Assembly (NCBI RefSeq): GCF_900141905.1
Contig: NZ_FQZF01000011.1
Span: forward strand, 1-64,000
DNA: 64,000 nt
Origin: Muricoccus roseus
GTDB lineage: Bacteria; Pseudomonadota; Alphaproteobacteria; Acetobacterales; Acetobacteraceae
Direction: 5' to 3'
The notes below the pieces were generated by a model, which saw only the letters and a list, made by a program, of their open reading frames with translations, was not told the DNA's origin and made no database searches. The position numbers were made by a program, and so were the translations under genes. Below are positions 26,929-36,068 of this stretch, in pieces (the stretch's first letter is position 1; each line of letters begins with the position of its first letter).

Positions 26929-28949
26929 GCGCAGCCGCAGACCGGGCGCTGCTGATCGCGCAGCCAGGCGTCATGGGGCCGCTGACCCTTCGCAACCGCA
27001 TCATCATGGGCCCGATGGGCACCAATTACGGCACGGGCGACGGCTTCTCCACCGAGCGCGACAAGCTCTACTACGCCGAGCGGGCGCGCGGCGGCGCGGC
27101 GATGATCATCACGGAGGCGATGGTCGTCTCCGCCGGGGCACGCAACCACCGCAACTCCCTCTGCATCCACCACGACCGGTTCATCCCTGGCCTCGCCGCG
27201 GTGGTGGACGCGATCCATGAGGGTGGCGCCCTAGCCGTCGCCCAGCTGAACCACCGTGGCGGCCTGCTGCGGCGTTCCGTGCTCGGCATGGAGCCGGTCG
27301 GGCCTTCGGATTGGACCCATCCCGCAACCGGCGAGCCGATCCGCGCCCTGTCCATTAGCGAAATCCGCACCATCCAGGACGACTTCCTGACCTCCGCCCG
27401 CCGCGCCTGGCAGGCGGGCTACGACGCCGTCGAGCTGCATGCCGCCAACGGCTATCTCTTCCAGCAGTTCTTCACCGCACGGATCAACCGGCGCGAGGAT
27501 GCCTATGGTGGCATGCTCGAGAATCGCATGCGATTGCTGATGGAAACCGTGGAGCTGATCCGGTCGGAACTGCCGGACCTGCCCCTCATGGTCCGCGTCA
27601 GCGCGACGGAATATGTGGAGGGCGGCTATGGCGAGGCGGAGATCATCGCCCTCTGCCAGGCGCTTGAGCACGCCGGCGTCATTGCCATCGACCTTTCCGG
27701 CGGCTCGAACGAGAGCCCCGCCCTTTCGCGCTTTTGTATCCAGCCTCCCTCCTTCGCGCGGCGCTGCCTGGAGCCCTACGCGCGCCCCATCAAGGAGGCG
27801 CTGAACATTCCCGTCATTATGGCCGGACGCATCATCGACCCGGAGGACGCCGAGGGCGTGCTGCAGGCGGGAAGCGCGCAGTTCGTCGCAGTCTGCCGCG
27901 CGCTGGTGGCCGATCCTTACTGGACGAACAAGGCGTTCGGAGGGATCCCGACACCCATCAAGAAGTGCATCTCCTGCAACGTCTGCTTCGAGCGTCTGAC
28001 GCTGGAGCAGGACGTCGCCTGCGTCGCCAATCCGCTCGTCGGCACCGAGTTCGAGCGGCTGGAATTTGCCGAGCCGCAGCTTGCCGACCCCGTGCCGGAG
28101 CCGCAGCGCCGGCGCGTGCTTGTCCTCGGCGCCGGGGTCGCGGGTGTGGAGGCGGCACGCGTCGCCGCGGCACGCGGCCATACCGTCGAGATCTGGGAAA
28201 CGAGCGATCGCGCGGGTGGCCAGTTGCCGCTCGCGACCGCGGGGCCGGACAAGGCAGATGTCGGCGGGATCTGGACCTATCGCTGGCCGCAGATCGAGGC
28301 GCTCGGCGTCCCGGTCCACTACGGCACCACGACCACCGCCGCCGCCATCCGGGACTTCGCGCCGGACCTTGTCATCGTGGCCACGGGATCGCGGGCGCGC
28401 GGTCTGCCGATGCTGGACGCCGCCCCCTGCCCGACCATCCATGCCTGGGAGGTCATTCGCGAGCCGTCGCGCATCCTGCCTGGTGCGACCGTGACCGTCA
28501 TCGGCGGCGGCCTCGTCGGCCTGGAGACGGCGGACCTCATCATGGGGGAGGGCCGACGCGTCACCGTCCTCGAGGGCCTGCCCACGGTCGCCACCGGCAT
28601 GGCACGCAACAACCGGTTCGACCTGCTGGAGCGGCTGGAGCAGGGCGGCGTCACCTGCATCACCGGCACGCTGGTCGAAGGGTTTGAGGGCAACAACCTT
28701 GTCCTGCGGAACGGCGAGCGGCGCTGGACGATGCCGGCGGGCGACGTGATCGTCCATGCCGTGGGTCCGGTGCCGAACCGGGATGTTCTGCCCGTGCTGC
28801 GGGAGGCCGGGGTGGAGCATGTGCTCGTCGGCGACTGCAACCGGCCCAGCGACTTCCTAGACGGCATCCGCGACGCCTGGATGGCCGCGCTGGCCATCGA
28901 GCGCCGCCCCCGGGCCCACGCCGCCACGCCCCATCTGGCCGTGTCCTAG
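26925..28949 (+). CDS. OYE-family NADH:flavin oxidoreductase with Fe-S and FAD domains (2,4-dienoyl-CoA reductase/enoate reductase-like)
   Basis: About 674 residues in three parts. An N-terminal Old Yellow Enzyme TIM barrel binds FMN (RNRIIMGPMGTNYGTGDG, AVELHAANGYLFQQFF, RREDAYGG). A cysteine cluster near 348-366 (CISCNVC, then Cys after 11 residues) should hold a 4Fe-4S centre. A C-terminal FAD/NAD(P) part has two Rossmann motifs (VLVLGAGVAGVEAA near 395, VTVIGGGLVGLETA near 525). This is the architecture of FadH, enoate reductase and trimethylamine dehydrogenase relatives, which reduce activated C=C bonds or oxidise amines. ATG 26925 overlaps the prpF-like stop (ATGA). It probably reduces an unsaturated acid made or used by its neighbours. 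Confidence 0.9.
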   Translation: MSAAADRALLIAQPGVMGPLTLRNRIIMGPMGTNYGTGDGFSTERDKLYYAERARGGAAMIITEAMVVSAGARNHRNSLCIHHDRFIPGLAAVVDAIHEGGALAVAQLNHRGGLLRRSVLGMEPVGPSDWTHPATGEPIRALSISEIRTIQDDFLTSARRAWQAGYDAVELHAANGYLFQQFFTARINRREDAYGGMLENRMRLLMETVELIRSELPDLPLMVRVSATEYVEGGYGEAEIIALCQALEHAGVIAIDLSGGSNESPALSRFCIQPPSFARRCLEPYARPIKEALNIPVIMAGRIIDPEDAEGVLQAGSAQFVAVCRALVADPYWTNKAFGGIPTPIKKCISCNVCFERLTLEQDVACVANPLVGTEFERLEFAEPQLADPVPEPQRRRVLVLGAGVAGVEAARVAAARGHTVEIWETSDRAGGQLPLATAGPDKADVGGIWTYRWPQIEALGVPVHYGTTTTAAAIRDFAPDLVIVATGSRARGLPMLDAAPCPTIHAWEVIREPSRILPGATVTVIGGGLVGLETADLIMGEGRRVTVLEGLPTVATGMARNNRFDLLERLEQGGVTCITGTLVEGFEGNNLVLRNGERRWTMPAGDVIVHAVGPVPNRDVLPVLREAGVEHVLVGDCNRPSDFLDGIRDAWMAALAIERRPRAHAATPHLAVS

Positions 28950-28960
28950 GGAGCCACGCA

Positions 28961-29755
28961 GTGGACGACACCTACGAGCTGTTCGCCATCCGCTACGCAA
29001 CGCGCGACGCGAAGAGGCGGGACCACTTCATCGGCGGGGACCCGCATGATGCGCCCATGCCGATGGACTACTTCGTCTGGGTCGCCATCGGCGCCGAGCG
29101 AAGCTTCGTGATCGACACGGGCTTTACCGAAGCCACCGCAGCCAGGCGCGGCCGCACCTTCCTGCGCTGCCCCGTGGATAGCCTGCGCCTGATCGGCCTC
29201 GACCCGGCGGCGGTTCAGGAGGTGGTGCTGACTCATCTGCACTACGACCACGTCGGTAACTTCGACCGCTTCCCGGCAGCCCGCTTCCACCTGCAGGAGC
29301 CGGAAATGCACTACGCCACCGGCCGCTACATGGCCTATCCGAAGCTGTCGCACTCCTTTGAGGTGGAGGATGTCTGCGGCATGGTCCGGTTGAACTATGC
29401 GCAGCGCGTCCGCTTCCATGACGGCGACGCAGTGATCGCGCCCGGCGTCTCGCTGCACAGGATGGGTGGGCACTCGGCGGGGCTGCAGTGCGTGCGTGTG
29501 AACACACAGCGCGGGCGCGTCGTCCTCGCCTCCGACGTCACGCATTTCTACGAGAACATGGAGAAGGGCCGCCCCTTCCCCACCGCCTTCCACATCGGGG
29601 AGATGCTGGAGGGCTTCGACCGGCTGCGGAATCTCGCTCCCACGCCGAAGCACATCGTTCCCGGGCACGATCCCGAGGTCATGCGCCGCTACCCCGCCGT
29701 CTCGCCGGAGCTGGAGGGCATCGCCGTCCGCCTCGACGTTGAGCCGATCGCCTGA
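28961..29755 (+). CDS. Metallo-beta-lactamase-fold hydrolase (N-acyl homoserine lactonase-like)
   Basis: About 264 residues. The metal-binding motif THLHYDHVGN (His92, His94, Asp96, His97) is complete. Further ligands are likely in HRMGGHSAG, VLASDVTHFY and IVPGHDPEV. The layout matches the AttM/AiiB-like branch of the fold, which opens lactones, though many members hydrolyse other esters. Start GTG 28961 lies 11 bp after the OYE-like stop with AGGGAG upstream. Within an operon of carboxylic-acid enzymes it more likely opens a lactone or ester intermediate than a quorum signal. Confidence 0.85.
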   Translation: MDDTYELFAIRYATRDAKRRDHFIGGDPHDAPMPMDYFVWVAIGAERSFVIDTGFTEATAARRGRTFLRCPVDSLRLIGLDPAAVQEVVLTHLHYDHVGNFDRFPAARFHLQEPEMHYATGRYMAYPKLSHSFEVEDVCGMVRLNYAQRVRFHDGDAVIAPGVSLHRMGGHSAGLQCVRVNTQRGRVVLASDVTHFYENMEKGRPFPTAFHIGEMLEGFDRLRNLAPTPKHIVPGHDPEVMRRYPAVSPELEGIAVRLDVEPIA

Positions 29756-29778
29756 ACAAGACCAGGAGAGAAATATCG

Positions 29779-31179
29779 ATGTCCGAACCCGCCACCGTCA
29801 CTCTCGCCCGCCACTTCGCTTCCCTCACCATTGGCCGAATCCCGCAAAAGCACCTGGACGATGCCAAAGCGCTGATTGCCGACTGGTTCGGCGTCGCTCT
29901 CGCCGGCTCCCGCGCTGACAGCGGCGCCATCGCGCGGCGCTTCGCGATCGAGACCGGCGGCGTGGCGGAGGCCACCATCGTGAACGGCCGTGGCGCGCGC
30001 GTGCCGGCAGTGCACGCGGCCTTTGCCAACGCCATCGCCTCCCACAGCGTGGAGCTGGACGACGTCGACATCCTCGCGCTCTACCACTTCAGCCCACCGG
30101 TGGTAGCGGCCGCCCTGGCGGCGGCCGAGCGGGCCGGATCCACCGGTGCGGAGCTGCTGACGGCGGTGGTGGCGGGCTGCGAGGCGATGGCACGCCTGAG
30201 CGACGCGACCAACCCCTCGCTGCGCGACCGCGGCTATCACACCACGCCGGCCGTCGGCGGCTTCGGCGCGGCGGTGGCAGCGGGCCTTCTCTTCAAGCTG
30301 GACGAGGAGCGCATGGTCTCCGCCCTCGGCCTGGCCGGCGCACAGGCCTCTGGGCTGATGGAGATGTACGGCCCCTCCATGCAGAAGCGCTTCAACCCGG
30401 GGCCAGCGGCGCGTAACGGCGTCACCTCCGCTGTGATGGCGCAACTCGGCTTCACTGGCGCTGCAACCATCCTGGACGGCCAGCGCGGCTTCTGCCGGGC
30501 GTTCAGCGACAAGTTCGACCCCGAGGCGCTGACGCGCGGCCTGGGCACGGAGTTCCCGATCTACATCGAGTACAAGGCCTATTCCTGCGCCCGCCCGATC
30601 CACAACGGCATCGATTGCGCGCTGGACATCCGCCGCCAGATGGGCGCCGACCGGGTGGACGGCATCCGCCGCATCACCATCCGTCGTCACCCGGCCTGGG
30701 CGCACTACCACCAGATTCCCCGCCCCGCGACGCATCACGAGGCGCAGGTGAGTATGAATTACTCGGTGGCCGTGGCGCTTCGCGAGGGCGCGGCGCTCCT
30801 GCCGCAATACACCGAGGAGAAGGTCCACGACCCCGCCATCATCCGCCTCTCGGAAATGGTCACCGTGGTGCCCGACGATGGCCTGCCGCGCGGGGTCTCC
30901 TGCCTGATGACCGCGGAGGCAGCCGATGGCAGCACCTACTCCTCGCAGGTGGACCATCCCAAGGGCTCCATCGCCAACCCGATGACGCCGGAGGAGGCGG
31001 CCGGGAAGACGCATATGCTCGGCGACCCGGTGATCGGCGCTGCGGGGGTGGACCGGCTGCTGGAGCGGATCCGCCGGGTGGAGACACTGCCCCGCGCCGC
31101 CGAGCTGATGGAACTGGCCCAGGGCAGCGCCACCGGCAGCCACGCCGCCGAAGAGACTCCGTTCGCCCGCGCCTCCTGA
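29779..31179 (+). CDS. MmgE/PrpD family protein
   Basis: About 466 residues, full length for MmgE/PrpD proteins. Recognisable segments include LIADWFGVALAGSRADSG, NAIASHSVELDDVDILALYH (the family region around the active-site helices) and a GLAGAQASGLMEMYGPSMQ stretch, then KAYSCARPIHNGIDCALDIR. The family includes 2-methylcitrate dehydratase, cis-aconitate decarboxylase and iminodisuccinate epimerase. Its place beside a PrpF-like isomerase suggests dehydration, hydration or epimerisation of a branched di- or tricarboxylate. It follows the metallo-hydrolase by 23 bp, with AGGAGAG upstream of ATG 29779. Confidence 0.9.
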   Translation: MSEPATVTLARHFASLTIGRIPQKHLDDAKALIADWFGVALAGSRADSGAIARRFAIETGGVAEATIVNGRGARVPAVHAAFANAIASHSVELDDVDILALYHFSPPVVAAALAAAERAGSTGAELLTAVVAGCEAMARLSDATNPSLRDRGYHTTPAVGGFGAAVAAGLLFKLDEERMVSALGLAGAQASGLMEMYGPSMQKRFNPGPAARNGVTSAVMAQLGFTGAATILDGQRGFCRAFSDKFDPEALTRGLGTEFPIYIEYKAYSCARPIHNGIDCALDIRRQMGADRVDGIRRITIRRHPAWAHYHQIPRPATHHEAQVSMNYSVAVALREGAALLPQYTEEKVHDPAIIRLSEMVTVVPDDGLPRGVSCLMTAEAADGSTYSSQVDHPKGSIANPMTPEEAAGKTHMLGDPVIGAAGVDRLLERIRRVETLPRAAELMELAQGSATGSHAAEETPFARAS

Positions 31180-31225
31180 CGGGCCCTCTAGACAGACAAG
31201 CGATCAAGCAAGGCCAAAAAAGGGA

Positions 31226-32266
31226 GTGAAGCACATGAGCGATGAGGTATCAGCCCCAATGAGGGCGGGAGGCGGCCGGGTCGGGCGCCGCGGGCTGCTT
31301 CTCGGGGCACTCGCCGCCCCCGCGCTGCTTCGGCCGGCGCGGGCGCAGGGATTTCCCACACGCTCCATCCGCCTGGTCGTGCCCTTCACGCCGGGAGGCG
31401 CCGCGGACATCACCGCCCGGCTGATGGGCGAGCGAATGTCGGCCATACTCGGCCAGTCCGTCGTGGTCGAGAACCGCGGCGGCGCCGGCGGTAACATCGC
31501 GGCGGAACTCGTCGCCCGCTCCGCGCCGGACGGCTACACGCTCTTCCTCGGCGGGGCCACGATCTTCTGCGCCAACAAGGACCTCTATGGCGGGCGGATC
31601 CCCTTCGACCCCATGAAGGACTTCACGCATTTGAGCCGCGTGTCGATTGGCACCACGCTGCTTGCCGTCAACGCGAACTCGCCGTGGCGGAACTTCGCGG
31701 AGTTCATCTCGGCCGCGAAGGAGAAGCCAGGCGCCCTCACCATGGCCTCCTCCGGCCAGGGGACGATCAGCCATCTCTCCCTGTCTAAGATGATGCAGTC
31801 CGCGGGCGTACAGATCACACACGTGCCCTATCGCGGCCTCTCCCCGGCCCTGAACGACGTGCTGTCCGGCGCCGCCGACATGCTCTTCGACGGCATTCCC
31901 GCCATCATCCCCCATGTGCGAGACGGTCGGCTGCGCGCCCTCGCAGTGGGAAGCGCCAAGCGGGTGGCCTACGTGCCCGGCCTGGAGAACGTGCCGGGCA
32001 TGGCGGAGCTGCTGCCGGGCTCGGGCATGGACATGGAGTTCTGGTACTCGATCGACGGCCCGGCCGGGCTCGCCCCCGATGTCGCCGCGCGACTGCACGC
32101 CGCGACCGTGCAGGCGGCGAAGCTGCCGGACTACAAGGAGCGCCTGCAGCCCCTCGGCTTCATGCCAGTCACCGACGAATCACCGGCCGCCTTCACCCGT
32201 TACATCGAGGCGGAGACCCCGGCTTGGCAGGAACTCGTCCGGGCATCCGGAGCAAGGCTCGAGTAG
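31226..32266 (+). CDS. Bug-family TTT solute-binding protein (module E)
   Basis: About 346 residues. The N-terminus carries a twin-arginine-like signal (RVGRRGLLLGALAAPALL ending near RAQG), which suggests Tat export. The mature protein shows SIRLVVPFTPGGAADITARL, VVENRGGAGGNIAAEL and HVPYRGLSPALNDVL, all typical. It lies 46 bp downstream of the MmgE/PrpD gene in the prpF-OYE-hydrolase-PrpD-Bug-TetR run, so it likely binds the carboxylate degraded by those enzymes. AAAAAAGGGAGTG precedes the start; ATG 31235 is an alternative three codons in. Confidence 0.9.
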   Translation: MKHMSDEVSAPMRAGGGRVGRRGLLLGALAAPALLRPARAQGFPTRSIRLVVPFTPGGAADITARLMGERMSAILGQSVVVENRGGAGGNIAAELVARSAPDGYTLFLGGATIFCANKDLYGGRIPFDPMKDFTHLSRVSIGTTLLAVNANSPWRNFAEFISAAKEKPGALTMASSGQGTISHLSLSKMMQSAGVQITHVPYRGLSPALNDVLSGAADMLFDGIPAIIPHVRDGRLRALAVGSAKRVAYVPGLENVPGMAELLPGSGMDMEFWYSIDGPAGLAPDVAARLHAATVQAAKLPDYKERLQPLGFMPVTDESPAAFTRYIEAETPAWQELVRASGARLE

Positions 32267-32300
32267 CCGGAATTCGCCGAACCGGCGCGACTTGAACGTC

Positions 32301-32975
32301 ATGGACCTTTCCGCCAAGAGGGACCCGGCTTCCAGGGAATCCTTCATGCCGGTCAAGGACGGAGCGCCGGCCGCCGCGCTCCGCCGCGGCCGGCCACGCA
32401 GCACAGAGGCGCGGGACAAGATCCTGGCGGCAACGGAGGAGCTGCTCTCCGAAGGCGGGTTCCAGGCCGTTACCATGGAGTCGGTCGCGGCACGGGCCGG
32501 GGTGGCGAAGACGACCCTGTACCGCTGGTGGCCCAACCGGGCAGCCGTCGCGCTGGATTGCGTCTCGGCACGCATGACTCCGATCGCCGACACCTCGAAG
32601 GCCGGCACCTACCGGCAACGGTTTCAACGGCAGCTCAAGGCGACCATCCGGTTGCTGAACAGCGCGCAGGGGCACGCCATCCTCGCCCTGGTAGGCGCAA
32701 AGCAGACGGATCCGGCATTGGCGCAAGCCTATTCGGAACAGATTGCGCAGCCGCGACGTGCGCAAACGCGGATGCTCGCGCAGCAAGCGATCGCAGCGGG
32801 CGAGATCGCGGAGGGGACGGACCCGGACCTCTTCCTCGATACGATCTACGGCCCGCTGTATTATCGCAAGGTCGTCTCGGGCGAGCCGGTGACCGAGGCT
32901 TTCATCGACTGCATCGTGGACGCAGCCTTCACTGCCTTCGGGCCGAGCGCGAAGCGGAGCCGGAACCTGGGCTGA
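32301..32975 (+). CDS. TetR family transcriptional regulator (module E)
   Basis: About 224 residues. The TetR helix-turn-helix is clear (ILAATEELLSEGGFQAVTME, then SVAARAGVAKTTLYRWWPNR). The C-terminal ligand domain resembles the TetR_C_11 type (KATIRLLNSAQGHAILALVG, LDTIYGPLYYRKVVSGEPV). It follows the module E Bug gene by 34 bp on the same strand and is probably co-transcribed, which would give feedback on the operon. It is a candidate reader of the palindromes at 25666-25699 and 36037-36068. The start could be ATG 32301 or ATG 32346. Confidence 0.87.
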   Translation: MDLSAKRDPASRESFMPVKDGAPAAALRRGRPRSTEARDKILAATEELLSEGGFQAVTMESVAARAGVAKTTLYRWWPNRAAVALDCVSARMTPIADTSKAGTYRQRFQRQLKATIRLLNSAQGHAILALVGAKQTDPALAQAYSEQIAQPRRAQTRMLAQQAIAAGEIAEGTDPDLFLDTIYGPLYYRKVVSGEPVTEAFIDCIVDAAFTAFGPSAKRSRNLG

Positions 32976-33087
32976 GCCTGCTCCGCCACCGACGGGGCGT
33001 CCCCTCGTCAGCCGCCCGCTTCGACAAACGGCGCAACACAGCCGATCGAGAGCGGCCCTGAAGGGCTGCCGTGAACAGGGAAGGAAA

Positions 33088-33876
33088 ATGGGTTTGCGAA
33101 CGGAACTTGGCATCGGCGTCATTGTCGGCGGCGGAAACGGCATTGGTGCGGCATGTTGCCGCGTGATGCATCGGCAGGGCTGGCGCGTCGTGGTGGTGGA
33201 TCGCGACCTGCCTGCGGCGATGGCGGTGGCCGATGAGGTTGGCGGACACGCCTTCGAGGTTGATGTCCGGGATGAGACAGCGATCACGCGCTTGGCCGAG
33301 CGCATCGAGCAGGACGTCGGTCGCCCCGAGGGACTTGTTGTATCGTCCGGCACCTTCCAGGACAATATCCCGATCGGCGAGACACCCGCCGAAACCTTGG
33401 ACCGCGTGCTGGACGTGAACTTCCGCGGCACCCACCACCTGAACCGCATCTTCGGCCTGCGGATGGCCGCGCTCGGCAGGGGGAGCATCGTGAACCTCTC
33501 CTCCGTCACGGGGCAGGTCTCCACGCCTCTGAACATATACGGGCCCAGCAAGGCTGCGATCATCAACCTGACGAAATCGCTGGCCGGCGAGTGGGGCCGC
33601 TCGGGGGTTCGCGTGAACAGCGTATCACCTGGCATCACTCTCGTCCCACGCGTGGTGGAGCGCCGCCGGCGCAGCACGCGCTACACCAGCGACATCGACG
33701 CGCATATGGCCCTGGGGCGCTGCGTCGAGCCGCCCGAGGTCGCCGAGGCCGTGGAGTTCCTTCTCTCGCCCCGTGCCTCCGCCATCACCGGCACGGACCT
33801 TGTGGTGGATTGCGGCTGGATGGTCGCCAGCCTCTGGCACAGCTATGGCGGCGTCCGCCCACAGCTCACCTCCTGA
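33088..33876 (+). CDS. Short-chain dehydrogenase/reductase (SDR)
   Basis: About 262 residues, a classical SDR. The cofactor motif is GGGNGIG at 14-20, where the more usual first residue pattern is TGxxxGIG. Asn111 (VNFRG), Ser138/139 (NLSSVTG), Tyr151 and Lys155 (YGPSK) form the catalytic tetrad, and VNSVSPG follows. Asp38 after the second strand (VVVDRD) favours NAD(H). It oxidises or reduces a hydroxyl/keto substrate. It is preceded by GGAAGGAAA before ATG 33088, lies 112 bp after TetR, and is convergent with the beta-hydroxyacid dehydrogenase gene. Confidence 0.9.
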   Translation: MGLRTELGIGVIVGGGNGIGAACCRVMHRQGWRVVVVDRDLPAAMAVADEVGGHAFEVDVRDETAITRLAERIEQDVGRPEGLVVSSGTFQDNIPIGETPAETLDRVLDVNFRGTHHLNRIFGLRMAALGRGSIVNLSSVTGQVSTPLNIYGPSKAAIINLTKSLAGEWGRSGVRVNSVSPGITLVPRVVERRRRSTRYTSDIDAHMALGRCVEPPEVAEAVEFLLSPRASAITGTDLVVDCGWMVASLWHSYGGVRPQLTS

Positions 33877-33906
33877 GCCAGCCCTGAGCTTGCGGCCTGC
33901 CCTTGC

Positions 33907-34809
33907 TCATTCGGCGGGTCGCGCTTCCTGCACTTCGATCAGCTTCATGATGACGGGCCAGTAGTCGGCCCCGTATCCCTGCTCCACCGCCTCCTGCAGC
34001 AGCGACGCCGTGAGTTCCGCCTCCCTTGCCCGCACACCGCCGGCCGCCGCCATGTCGAGCGCGTAGGAGATGTCCTTGAGCATGTACTCGGTCGGGAACG
34101 TACGTTGCGGAAACAACCTCGGCGCCACGGACTTCAGGCCGTGGTTACGTAGAGCGAAGCTGTCAGCCGAGCCCTTCATGAAGGTCTCGAACAACGGCCC
34201 GGCCTCGACGCCGGCAGAGCGCGCGATCGCTGCTGCCTCGCAAAGGGCCGTCACTGTTCCCACGACGACCATGTTGTTGAGGATCTTCACGACCTGCCCC
34301 GCGCCGACGGCTCCGCAATGCGTCACCTCGGAGGCGAAGCAGCGCAGCAGCGGTTCAATGCATGCGAACACCGCCTCGCTGGCACCCACTGTGATCGCAA
34401 GCGTCCCCTGCTCGGCGGCCTGCCGGGTACGGGCCACCGGCGCATCGGCGTAGTCGACCCCTTTCGCGGCGAAGCGTCCCGCGAGAGCGCGCGAGAGATC
34501 GACCGGACTCGTGCCGAGATCGACGATGGTCTGCCCTTCCCGCACCGAGGCAAGAAGCCCACCCTCGCCCTCGCAGACCGCCTGCAGGTGCTTTCCGCTC
34601 GGCAGCGAGAGGAAGATGACGTTCCCATGCCGGGCGGCGTCTTCGACGGAGGGCGCGGGAACTGCCCCAGTCTCGGCGAGGCGCGCCACCGGCTCGGCCG
34701 AGATGTCGTATATCGCCACCGGCAGCCCGCTCTTTGTCGTCAGGTGCCGACACATCGGCTCGCCCATGACGCCCAGCCCGATGAAGCTGAGGGTTTGAAG
34801 CTTGCGCAC
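33907..34809 (-). CDS. NAD(P)-dependent beta-hydroxyacid dehydrogenase (3-hydroxyisobutyrate dehydrogenase family)
   Basis: About 300 residues, typical of the family that includes 3-hydroxyisobutyrate, tartronate semialdehyde and 2-(hydroxymethyl)glutarate enzymes. The N-terminal FIGLGVMGEPMCRHL is the cofactor motif. The substrate-side signature appears as DAPVARTRQAAEQGTL (commonly DAPVSGG), and the catalytic Lys is in GAGQVVKILNN. Start GTG 34809 follows GAGGAGA at good spacing and the frame directly opens the motif. It lies downstream of a Bug gene on the same strand. The altered DAPVARTR loop suggests an atypical substrate. Confidence 0.87.
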   Translation of the reverse strand: MRKLQTLSFIGLGVMGEPMCRHLTTKSGLPVAIYDISAEPVARLAETGAVPAPSVEDAARHGNVIFLSLPSGKHLQAVCEGEGGLLASVREGQTIVDLGTSPVDLSRALAGRFAAKGVDYADAPVARTRQAAEQGTLAITVGASEAVFACIEPLLRCFASEVTHCGAVGAGQVVKILNNMVVVGTVTALCEAAAIARSAGVEAGPLFETFMKGSADSFALRNHGLKSVAPRLFPQRTFPTEYMLKDISYALDMAAAGGVRAREAELTASLLQEAVEQGYGADYWPVIMKLIEVQEARPAE

Positions 34810-34895
34810 GGGATCAGGTCTCCTCGCGAAGTGCATGGGGCGCGTCAGCACGTCATCTAGTGTGCCGGAGCGATGAAAGGCGGGCGAAGATGAGG

Positions 34896-35915
34896 TCAGC
34901 CGGCCTGGATGCCGGCCATTCGGACCCGCTCGCCCCAGAGCGCGACCTGGCTCTCGAGAAAGCCGCCGAACTCCGCCGCCCCCTTGCGCAACGGTGCCAG
35001 GCCCAGTGAGGCTAGCTTCGGCCCGAAGGTCGGATCGCGGACCATGTCGTCCAACGCGCCGGACAGCTTTGAGATGACAGAAGCTGGCGTTGCCGCCGGT
35101 GCCGCAACCGCCAGCCACACATCCGCATCAAATCCCGGTACCCGGGTCGCGAGCGGCGGCAGCTCCGGCGAAAGAGGGAAGGTTTTGGCCATGCTCTCTG
35201 CGAGGGCGCGTACCCGGCCACCGCGATGTTGCGCGATGCCGGCGCCAAAATCTGCGAAGTTGCAGTCCACGCGGCCGACCGACACATCGGTCAGCGCCTC
35301 GACGCCGCCACGATAGGGCACGCCGGTGAGATTGAGCCCTGCCATCTTCGCCAGCATGGCCCCCATGATCTGCGAGCCGGCGTTCCCGTAGGCATAGGTC
35401 AGGTCACGCCCCTTGACGGCTTCGAGCCAGCCCGCGAGGTCTCCGCCAGGCGCATCGGGAGGCACAACGAGGATATAAGGTTGCTCCGCAATCATGCCGA
35501 TCGGGGCGAAGTCGCGCAGCGTGTTGTAGGGCAGGCGTGGGACAGTATGCGGGCTGATGGCCGCGACCGACACGCCAAACATGAGCAGCGTCGTACCGTC
35601 CGCCGGCGCCATCGCAACCGCCTGGGCACCCACAACGCCATTGCCCCCCGCACGGTTCTCCACGACCACCGGCTGGCCCAACAGGCGGCTGAGCGGCTCG
35701 GAGATGATGCGCGCCAGCAGGTCCGTACCGCTCCCAGGGGGAAATGGCGCAACGAGGCGGATCGGTCTGTCCGGCCATTGCGCATGCGCAGCACGCGGCA
35801 GCAGAAGTGCGGGGGAAGCCAAGACCAAGCGGCGGGGCAATGAACCGCGCTCGCGCCGCTCCTCCAGCTCGCCGACCAATGCCGCTGGCGCTCGAGGCGT
35901 GCTCTGCCCACTCAT
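34896..35915 (-). CDS. Bug-family TTT solute-binding protein (module F)
   Basis: About 339 residues. The N-terminal region includes a signal (RRLVLASPALLLPRAAHAQ) after a charged leader. The mature part opens with PIRLVAPFPPGSGTDLLARI, followed by VVENRAGGNGVVGAQAVA and VPYRGGVEALTDV. ATG 35915 is preceded by a GGGGG run. It is divergent from a PrpB-like lyase gene and precedes the beta-hydroxyacid dehydrogenase gene by 86 bp. It is the sixth Bug receptor of the island and, like the others, has no adjacent membrane components. Confidence 0.9.
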   Translation of the reverse strand: MSGQSTPRAPAALVGELEERRERGSLPRRLVLASPALLLPRAAHAQWPDRPIRLVAPFPPGSGTDLLARIISEPLSRLLGQPVVVENRAGGNGVVGAQAVAMAPADGTTLLMFGVSVAAISPHTVPRLPYNTLRDFAPIGMIAEQPYILVVPPDAPGGDLAGWLEAVKGRDLTYAYGNAGSQIMGAMLAKMAGLNLTGVPYRGGVEALTDVSVGRVDCNFADFGAGIAQHRGGRVRALAESMAKTFPLSPELPPLATRVPGFDADVWLAVAAPAATPASVISKLSGALDDMVRDPTFGPKLASLGLAPLRKGAAEFGGFLESQVALWGERVRMAGIQAG

Positions 35916-36036
35916 CCTAATTCCCCCAATGTGGCGACGATTCTGTCGCTGCTTCTTCTCATCGATCGAAAGGGAGCCCGTGCGGCATGGAACAGACCGG
36001 CCCAGGCCTGGCTCTGGCACGTCTCCCTTAGCCGCA

Positions 36037-36068
36037 CTATTCAAAACGATACGTGTCGTTGTAAATAG
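36037..36068. promoter_or_regulatory. Shared imperfect palindrome upstream of the PrpB-like gene
   Basis: The core AACGATACGTGTCGTT is symmetric at 14 of 16 positions and is flanked symmetrically by CTATT and AATAG. The same module occurs at 25666-25699 before the prpF-like operon. Here it lies 104 bp before the PrpB-like ATG and 121 bp before the divergent Bug start, so one regulator could control both directions. Confidence 0.55.

Noticed and set aside
28961-29755. Quorum-quenching lactonase
   Set aside because: The fold and HxHxDH motif fit, but the operon context of acid-degrading enzymes gives no support for an acyl-homoserine-lactone role.
25738-31179. Methylcitrate cycle operon
   Set aside because: PrpF-, PrpD- and PrpB-like genes are present on the island, but methylcitrate synthase and AcnD are missing and the PrpB-like gene is in a separate unit.
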